A DNA stretch of 6,062 nucleotides, taken from contig DASXTB010000235.1 of NCBI GenBank assembly GCA_036505615.1, forward strand, positions 1 to 6,062, in the 5' to 3' direction. Below, in pieces: positions 1-4,747 of this stretch. Origin of the DNA: DASXTB01 sp036505615. GTDB taxonomy: Bacteria; Acidobacteriota; UBA6911; JACQSX01. The notes beneath the pieces were generated by a model that was given only the letters and a program-made list of their open reading frames with translations, did not search any database and had not been told where the DNA came from. Position 1 is the stretch's first letter; the number at the start of each line of letters is the position of its first letter. Made by a program: the position numbers and the translations under genes.

Positions 1-1651
1 AAAGAGGGCTCACAATAACCGGAGTGCCTGTATCACCGTAGGGTGGGTCCTTAAATATTACTGTTGCATCCGGTGGCGAACTGAGAGTTTGAGTTGTTCC
101 GTTCACGTTTATCTTGTCAGAGTTTTGATAGTGCACCATCAACGACCCGGCCAAACCATCGGTCGGATAATTATGCGGGTTCCAAAGCTGCACGTACGTC
201 TTAGTCTCGATTACGACGTTGTAAGTCGTGCCTATTTGTACGGTCTGAACCCAGTTATTCAGGTCGTAAAGCGATGTCACGAAAGGATAGGCACCAATCC
301 CGCGGTAGGAGGGTGGCCCATCAGGATTTCCGGGTGGCCCAAATTCTACCGGCGCATCCAGCGGATACGCGTAGTTGAAAAGATTAGCTGTAAGGTTGTT
401 AAAGTAGTTGAGCGTCTGCCCCGAATGCCCGTGACCTCCGGGCTGCGCGGCAAGGGTGCGGCCCTGAAAGTTTGGCATCGCGGTACTTACGATCGTCGCA
501 AACTGACCAATTTGATTGCCCTGTGGACGGAACTGGGAAACAGGGTTGATAGCCATCTTAGGATAGCCTTCGCCTACGTGAGTCGTATCGTTCCTGCTGT
601 AACCATATCCCAGCGGAACAAGGTTTTGTTCGCCCGGATTGTTATCTACACCGAGCCGGACCGCCAGATTTGGGCCAGCGACATCCGGGGAGGTATTTGC
701 TATCTGCTGGACGGTTGGAACGGTAAACAGAAGAGAGCGATTGTTAATTAGAGTGCTAGCAGCAGTATTTCCAGGATCCCTCTGATCGGCCGGATCAAAG
801 ACAGTAAACATGGCAATCTCATGCGGGTCAGTTCCGGTCGTTCGCTGCGTTTGCCCACCCACTTGGGAGGCATCGAGATAACCATCCAGATCCTCAACCC
901 AATAAGCATAGCGAGTATAGGGCAGGTTATGTGCTGGAGCGGGCGCTGTATCCTGTGGATCGCGCATCTCGACCCATTTCACACTTGGGCCGGACGGGGT
1001 GGGACTCGGTTGAACCCACGGATAGAGAGTAGGTAATCGCTGCGTTCCTGCTGCGCTCCATGCTGCCCCTGGATCAGTTGGGTTAGAGTTAGCCGGAGGA
1101 GCAGGAGTTGGCACTGCGGGCGCTCCGGCCGCGGCCAGATTGATTGTTCCTGTCTGAATACCCGGGTTGCTGGGATCGGTGGAGGCAGAAAAGAGCGGGT
1201 AATAAGTTATGTTCGAGCTTGGTGATGGAGCAGGCTGGGCAAGATAATAGTAGGATGCCCTGTTGCCATTCCCGTCCGCCGGTCCATCGGCTCGCACGAT
1301 CAGGAACGCGTCGTTGCCAGTCGCGGTAGCGTTGAAGTTGACAGGTACCGGCGAAGGAAACGGTGCCGCGGCCAATGTCTTTGCCGCAGCTTGTAAGCCA
1401 TTTTGAGCTGCCAGATCTGCTTGATAACGACTGCTGTACGATGTGGCAGTGCCACGCTCTACAGAGACGGTTGTCAGAACACCGACTACAATCACGGCCA
1501 TTAACGCGACCATTATCAGCGCAACTACGAGCGCGAACCCGCCTTCATTTCGCAGCTTTGGTAGGGGCGGCTCACCCGAACCGCCCAGGCGATTGCGGTC
1601 AATCGCCCCTACCTTGGCAACTTTTGTTTTTCCAGAGCAATTGGTGTTCAT
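1..1651 (-). CDS. Verru_Chthon cassette protein A-like, GspK/PilX-like large pseudopilin (3' end outside window)
   Basis: An uninterrupted frame starts at the ATG at 1651-1649 and leaves the window after 550 codons, so the C-terminus is missing. Seen: a polar N-terminal stretch (residues 1-37), one hydrophobic helix at about residues 38-59 (GGFALVVALIMVALMAV), then a long Pro/Asn/Thr-rich exported region. Motifs typical of the large 'A' protein are YAYWVEDLDGYLD at about 249-261 and YPFVTSLYDLNNW at about 459-471. The helix resembles a prepilin N-terminus, but position +5 after the Gly-Phe junction is Val rather than Glu, as in GspK. The start overlaps the stop of gene C (ATGA, 1648-1651), implying translational coupling. 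Inferred role: the largest, tip-located subunit of a pilus-like or type II secretion-like fibre. Residues 14-31 are encoded by a palindromic element. Family assignment is strong; cellular role is inference. Confidence 0.85.
   Translation of the reverse strand, partial: MNTNCSGKTKVAKVGAIDRNRLGGSGEPPLPKLRNEGGFALVVALIMVALMAVIVVGVLTTVSVERGTATSYSSRYQADLAAQNGLQAAAKTLAAAPFPSPVPVNFNATATGNDAFLIVRADGPADGNGNRASYYYLAQPAPSPSSNITYYPLFSASTDPSNPGIQTGTINLAAAGAPAVPTPAPPANSNPTDPGAAWSAAGTQRLPTLYPWVQPSPTPSGPSVKWVEMRDPQDTAPAPAHNLPYTRYAYWVEDLDGYLDASQVGGQTQRTTGTDPHEIAMFTVFDPADQRDPGNTAASTLINNRSLLFTVPTVQQIANTSPDVAGPNLAVRLGVDNNPGEQNLVPLGYGYSRNDTTHVGEGYPKMAINPVSQFRPQGNQIGQFATIVSTAMPNFQGRTLAAQPGGHGHSGQTLNYFNNLTANLFNYAYPLDAPVEFGPPGNPDGPPSYRGIGAYPFVTSLYDLNNWVQTVQIGTTYNVVIETKTYVQLWNPHNYPTDGLAGSLMVHYQNSDKINVNGTTQTLSSPPDATVIFKDPPYGDTGTPVIVSPL
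1560..1613. repeat. 54-bp palindromic repeat element inserted in frame in gene A
   Basis: The ends are a perfect 9-bp inverted repeat, GGTAGGGGC (1560-1568) and GCCCCTACC (1605-1613). Inside are two further hairpins: 1565-1573 pairs with 1578-1586 (8 of 9 positions, ACCC loop), and GGCGATTG at 1588-1595 pairs perfectly with CAATCGCC at 1600-1607 (CGGT loop). The arms share bases with the outer stem, so a long outer stem and a double hairpin are alternative folds. The length is 54 bases, or 18 codons. On the gene A strand it encodes VGAIDRNRLGGSGEPPLP (residues 14-31), just before the hydrophobic helix, without breaking the frame. It looks like a mobile or REP/MITE-like palindromic repeat rather than native coding sequence. 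Only one copy occurs here, so dispersal in the genome is inferred. Confidence 0.75.
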
Positions 1652-2529
1652 GGCAAATTGATCCGGCTGCGAAATTGATAAGCGTGAGGCGTGATTAAGC
1701 GCTGATAGTTTTGGGTCGTGGTATCCATCCAATCGTTAGGATTCGACGTCACACTCATCACGGCCTGTGCGGCTTGAGGGCTCATCGCGTTGAAAGAAAT
1801 TTCAATCGCGGCTGGCAACGAAGTAGGAGTCGCTGCACCAGGATCACAGATGTAGGGGTACGTGTTGATCACAGCTCCGGTGGAGTTGTACATCGTGATC
1901 TTAAGATTCCAGACGTAAGCGGCCAGTACCGGATCGCTCACACCTGGCACGTATAAAACGGAGTCTCCAGCATAGCTCGCCGCGTTCTGGATTGCAGTAA
2001 ACGTGTCGGAGCTGTTACGGAAAAAACGCCGCAGTGTGTAATGACCGTTGGGCGGGTTAGGAGGAGGATCAGTATCCCATCGGCAATAATAGCCGATGCC
2101 GCACACATCACCGGATGAACCCGTCGTTTTTGCTGCGACTAGAGCGTAGAGCTGCTGATTCTGACTCCCGGCCGTCGCAGGGTCTGCATAGATATTGTCC
2201 AAGGCAAAATAAGCTGTCGGGCGTGTCAGCGGTTGCACGGTACCTGGTGTCGGTGTCGGGTTTGAAAAGGGATCCGGACTCCATTGTGTGCGGACAAGAT
2301 TTCGCAGGTCGCGTTCCATCATTTGCAACGCGGCGCGCGCGTCGCGAAAAGCATCGACACGCGCCGTGGCGTGTGATGCGCTGCCCATTAGCGAGCCCAA
2401 CATCCAGCCCAGCGTGACAACGATCAGAACAGTGATTCCCGTAGCAATCAGGAGTTCGACCAGGGTGAAAGCATCCCGGGAGCGCCGCTTTCGTTGCTCG
2501 GTAAGCAATACTCGGTTAGTCAGATTCAT
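1648..2529 (-). CDS. Verru_Chthon cassette protein C-like, GspJ/PilW-type minor pseudopilin
   Basis: A 293-residue protein with a basic leader (residues 1-20, rich in Arg/Lys) and a class III prepilin signal: predicted cleavage A20|F21 in DAFTLVELL, Glu25 at +5, followed by a hydrophobic helix to about residue 50. An amphipathic segment follows (AFRDARAALQMMERDLRNL, about 60-78), as in GspJ/PilW-type pseudopilins. The globular part is rich in Tyr, Asn and Pro, contains LPAAIEISFNAMS at about 240-252, and ends with QFRSRINLP. Inferred processing is cleavage and N-methylation by a PilD-type prepilin peptidase at the inner membrane, then assembly with the other cassette products. The gene starts 18 bases after gene B, with only a weak ribosome site (AAGAG, about 3 bases before the ATG). 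Its stop overlaps the start of A. Family call is confident; the transported substrate or fibre function is unknown. Confidence 0.88.
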   Translation of the reverse strand: MNLTNRVLLTEQRKRRSRDAFTLVELLIATGITVLIVVTLGWMLGSLMGSASHATARVDAFRDARAALQMMERDLRNLVRTQWSPDPFSNPTPTPGTVQPLTRPTAYFALDNIYADPATAGSQNQQLYALVAAKTTGSSGDVCGIGYYCRWDTDPPPNPPNGHYTLRRFFRNSSDTFTAIQNAASYAGDSVLYVPGVSDPVLAAYVWNLKITMYNSTGAVINTYPYICDPGAATPTSLPAAIEISFNAMSPQAAQAVMSVTSNPNDWMDTTTQNYQRLITPHAYQFRSRINLP

Positions 2530-2547
2530 TCGCTCTTAAGATCAGGC

Positions 2548-3045
2548 CTAGTATTTGGAAATGATCCGGACGTAATCGCGGAAGGTTTGATTGGCTGCAG
2601 GCGCGTTTGCCGGCCACGCAACGCGGACGGTCACGAGATTTGCGATTCCCGGATCAGTGAACCCGGGCACTGAATTGTTTGTATAAACAAAGATTGCGTA
2701 GGCTGCGTTCGTCGAGTTTGGAATCAGGTTGCCATCGTTGTCAGCGTAAAGTGTGGGCGAAGTTGGCGACGAGGACGCTGTCAGATCGATCGATACTGGA
2801 GTTGGGGGAATTCCCGCGTTATTAAATTGCGACGTTGCCCCGGCCACAAGACTGCCAAAAACTGACTGGGCGATGTGCGCTGCGCGCGTTTCGTCCTGGG
2901 CTGAGTGGCCGGTTTGCAAGGCCGTGGGGAATACGGCCAGAACGCCCACAACCCCGACAGTGATTACGCCCAACGCAATCACAACTTCGAGCAAACTGAA
3001 GCTGCGCGTTCCCGCGCTGTGCCCTGATATAGTCGCACGCTTCAT
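2548..3045 (-). CDS. Verru_Chthon cassette protein B-like, GspI/PilV-type minor pseudopilin
   Basis: A 165-residue protein with a short basic leader and a class III prepilin signal: S15|F16 in TRSFSLLEVVIALGV, Glu20 at +5, and a hydrophobic helix to about residue 38. The segment after it (VFPTALQTGHSAQDETRAAHIAQSVF) is the usual PilV/GspI-like helix extension and typical of the 'B' member of this cassette. The C-terminal part carries AYAIFVYTNN and VTVRVAWPANAP, ending FRDYVRIISKY. The ATG at 3045 overlaps the stop of gene D (ATGA, 3042-3045), so it is probably translationally coupled to D and co-transcribed. The start gives a complete, normal-length leader, and no other start is better. The likely role is a minor subunit in an inner-membrane-assembled pseudopilus; what the fibre does cannot be read from the sequence. 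Confidence 0.88.
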   Translation of the reverse strand: MKRATISGHSAGTRSFSLLEVVIALGVITVGVVGVLAVFPTALQTGHSAQDETRAAHIAQSVFGSLVAGATSQFNNAGIPPTPVSIDLTASSSPTSPTLYADNDGNLIPNSTNAAYAIFVYTNNSVPGFTDPGIANLVTVRVAWPANAPAANQTFRDYVRIISKY

Positions 3046-3692
3046 GGGGTGGCGGTTGGTTCCGCGCGTCCCGTGAATTGCGACACCGAGATATACTCGA
3101 CAGCAGAAGGATTGCCGCTTCCGTCCTTTGTCGTCGCGACCTCACTCCCGTTGGTTACGTATCCTTCAAAAACACCGAGAAGAACGTTCCCAGCGGGCGC
3201 TTGGACTTCGCCGTTGGAGTTGAATTTGAAGCATCGGAATGGAGCGGCACTGGCGTCAGGCGCAAAGTTAAAGACCACCGGCGGAGTCAATGTGGCGGGA
3301 TCAGCAAGGTTGGATAGAGCAGCGGTTCCAGCCGCCCGAAGCGCTACTCCGGTTGGAAAGGATTTCCAATCCGTCAATTGCTTTACGCTTCCAGGATTCG
3401 CCGCGTTGTCTACAAATATTGCGTACGATCTAAAATTGTAGCGGCCTAATGTGGATTGCGTGCCACTGGTAAAAGTCGGAAAAACGACATAGGTAGCCTG
3501 GGCGCTCTTAATGGCTTCAGCGCGCGCCTGCTCGATCCCGCCAAGCAAACTGTTGCGCGCCGCTCTTCGTCCGCCCGATTTAGAGAGCGATGTAACGGCT
3601 GGAACCAACGCGGCAAGCGCGATGATAATGATGCCCATCACGACCAAAAGCTCGAGCAGTGTGAAGGCAGTTTTTGACGACGACCGCTTCAC
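3042..3692 (-). CDS. Verru_Chthon cassette protein D-like, GspH/FimT-type minor pseudopilin
   Basis: A 216-residue protein, first gene of the minus-strand cassette. The start is GTG (3692-3690); it gives a short basic leader and a textbook class III prepilin signal, A9|F10 in TAFTLLELLVVMG with Glu14 at +5, then a hydrophobic helix to about residue 32. The next segment, RRAARNSLLGGIEQARAEAI followed by YVVFP, is typical of GspH/FimT-like proteins and of the 'D' member of this cassette. Further on are RSYAIFVDN, WKSFPTGVAL and, near the C-terminus, EYISVSQFTGRAEP, where a 'TGR' strand is expected. No convincing Shine-Dalgarno sequence precedes the GTG; the upstream bases are A-rich. The stop overlaps the start of B. 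Inferred to be exported and processed by a prepilin peptidase and to sit in the pseudopilus tip complex. Confidence 0.87.
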   Translation of the reverse strand: MKRSSSKTAFTLLELLVVMGIIIIALAALVPAVTSLSKSGGRRAARNSLLGGIEQARAEAIKSAQATYVVFPTFTSGTQSTLGRYNFRSYAIFVDNAANPGSVKQLTDWKSFPTGVALRAAGTAALSNLADPATLTPPVVFNFAPDASAAPFRCFKFNSNGEVQAPAGNVLLGVFEGYVTNGSEVATTKDGSGNPSAVEYISVSQFTGRAEPTATP

Positions 3693-4178
3693 GTTTTTCG
3701 GTACGGTCTTTTACGGGCGACGTCATCAGAGCAGCGTCGCCAGGGGATGGTGGCCAAGAAGGCCAGATATGAAGTTGACAGTTCCACCGTGGGGGGTCGG
3801 TTCTTTCGAGAACTCAACGACTACTACGGCAACTGGAGGGCGAAGTTCCCCAAAAAACGTCCGCGATCGGACGTCAATGATCGGCTATTCGCCAAAGCGG
3901 CCGTACGCGACGGCGGCACTCCAGAAAAATGTCCCTGCTGTCCGCATTGACAACCCCCTGCACGCGGACGCCTTCTCCGTCAACGGCTCATACGTGATTC
4001 GCAGTATTCCGGAGCGCAGGCATCCCCGCGCAGCTTGCAGGATCTCGTAGCCCGCCGGCAGCGGCGAAACTTAATCAACTCTCAACCATCCGCCACTGGC
4101 CGCCGTCGCAGTGAAGACCACCTGCGGTCAATGCTTCTGATTAGCAGTTTTCGGGAACCTCGTTCGGCCGTTTCCGTA
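3693..4178. other. Intergenic region between divergent units; no recognised gene
   Basis: No product I can recognise is encoded here on either strand. The best plus-strand candidate is a 93-codon frame at 3769-4050, with AAGAAGG six bases before its ATG, but its Thr/Pro/Arg-rich translation (containing GYSPKRPYATAALQ) matches no family I know. On the minus strand a 20-codon frame (3947 to 3885) ends 11 bases before an intrinsic terminator. There is also a GTTCT-TTCG-AGAAC hairpin at 3800-3813 and a TGGCC-AAGAA-GGCCA hairpin at 3751-3765. The region should hold the promoter of the pilin cassette, but I see no convincing -35/-10 pair. It may also hold decayed coding sequence. Confidence 0.5.
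3852..3873 (-). terminator. Rho-independent terminator on the minus strand
   Basis: On the minus strand CGTCCG-ATCG-CGGACG forms a perfect 6-bp GC-rich stem with a four-base loop and is followed directly by six T residues (3857 to 3852). On the plus strand the hairpin is not followed by T, so the element is one-directional. It lies about 160 bases upstream of the first pilin gene and points towards it. It must therefore end a transcript arising in the intergenic region or beyond, or act as an attenuator in the cassette leader. Confidence 0.6.
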
Positions 4179-4185
4179 GAAGGAG
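4179..4185 (+). promoter_or_regulatory. Strong Shine-Dalgarno before the sigma-like gene
   Basis: GAAGGAG lies seven bases before the ATG at 4193 and is the best ribosome site in the window. It supports 4193 as the original start of the sigma-like reading frame. The internal ATG at 4262, nearer the conserved domain, has only a weak AGAGAAG upstream. Confidence 0.6.
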
Positions 4186-4192
4186 ATGAAAA

Positions 4193-4707
4193 ATGGAAGA
4201 ACCAGCGGAGTGCCAATATTCGAGGCCAACCGTGAGAACGCAGTCAAAAGAGAAGCCGCCGATGAAAGCGAAAACCTCACGCTTTGATACTTTGGTTGCT
4301 CGTTACTATCCCGTCATTTACAGCTTTGCTTCTCGATTGACCGATGATCCTTCGGGAAGCGGTTGTGTTGACGCACCACGCCTTCAAGGGCACGCAAAAG
4401 CAACTCCGGAATCGTCGCGATGAAGTCGCGCTTGTGACAATTCTTCTAACAGCTGTGATCCGGGCGGACCTTGCCGCCGCTTGAGCCGAGCTCACGCAAT
4501 GCCCACTTGAATCCTCTTCTCTGCAACGCGCCGGATGTCATTACGCGATATTTTCCGAAGAAGAACCGATAGGAGATCTGGCTGCGCGCGATGTTGCTTC
4601 TCCCCTCTAGCGGAACATCTAATGCTGCAAAAATACTTGGACCTTCGGCCCACATTTCCGGGCGAGCGCTCTGCCCAATGGCATGGAAGCGAATTGCGGA
4701 TGACTGA
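4193..4707 (+). pseudogene. Broken ECF-like sigma-70 family gene (two frameshifts, one in-frame stop)
   Basis: The frame from 4193 encodes SRFDTLVARYYPVIYSF and ASRLTDDPS, a clear sigma-70 region 2 start. After TCG at 4352 the match moves to the +1 frame: EAVVLTHHAFKGTQKQL, then RNRRDEVALVTILLTAVIRA. Removing one G from GGG (4354-4356) joins them as DDPSEAVVLTHHAF. This frame meets TGA at 4482-4484 but stays sensible beyond it (AIFSEEEPIGDLAAR, about 4541-4589). Near the CG-rich run at 4583-4591 the match shifts +1 again into MLLLPSSGTSNAAKILG then PSAHISGRALCPM and AWKRIADD, stopping at 4705-4707; this resembles the region 4 helix-turn-helix. Repaired length would be about 170 residues from 4193, or 147 from 4262, near ECF size. 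It would have directed RNA polymerase to a promoter set. A true pseudogene and assembly or sequencing errors both fit. Region 2 identity is strong, region 4 moderate. Confidence 0.65.
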
Positions 4708-4726
4708 TGGCCGGCTCCAGCCTGGC
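4705..4726 (+). repeat. 22-base near-repeat, second copy at 4878-4899
   Basis: The 22 bases at 4705-4726 match 4878-4899 at 20 positions; the differences are C/T at 4711/4884 and G/A at 4724/4897. Both copies read as Met-(Ala/Val)-Gly-Ser-Ser-Leu-Ala: the first in a 14-codon frame at 4707-4751, the second as residues 45-51 of the secreted protein. The copies are 173 bases apart. It may be a small duplication or chance. Confidence 0.4.
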
Positions 4727-4747
4727 GTCCATTAAGGCCAATCTCGA

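Noticed and set aside
311..341. Direct repeat of GGGTGGCCCA (311-320 and 332-341)
   Set aside because: Two copies only, explained by the repeated Gly-Pro-Pro peptide in protein A (GPPGNPDGPP); not an array.
89..751. 220-codon plus-strand frame
   Set aside because: It is fully antisense to gene A, which is open throughout and has family motifs; the plus-strand translation shows no recognisable domain.
3775..3809. TTGACA box as a plus-strand -35 element
   Set aside because: No acceptable -10 hexamer follows at 16-18 bases; the sequence there is GC-rich.
3882..3960. TonB C-terminal-like hint (GYSPKRPYATAALQKNV)
   Set aside because: Only about a dozen residues resemble the 'YPP..YP..A' start of TonB-type domains, and nothing after it continues the match in any frame.
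4186..4287. 33-codon frame starting MKNGRTSG
   Set aside because: Its ATG lies directly against the GAAGGAG sequence with no spacing, so this ribosome site cannot serve it; it overlaps the sigma frame and resembles nothing.
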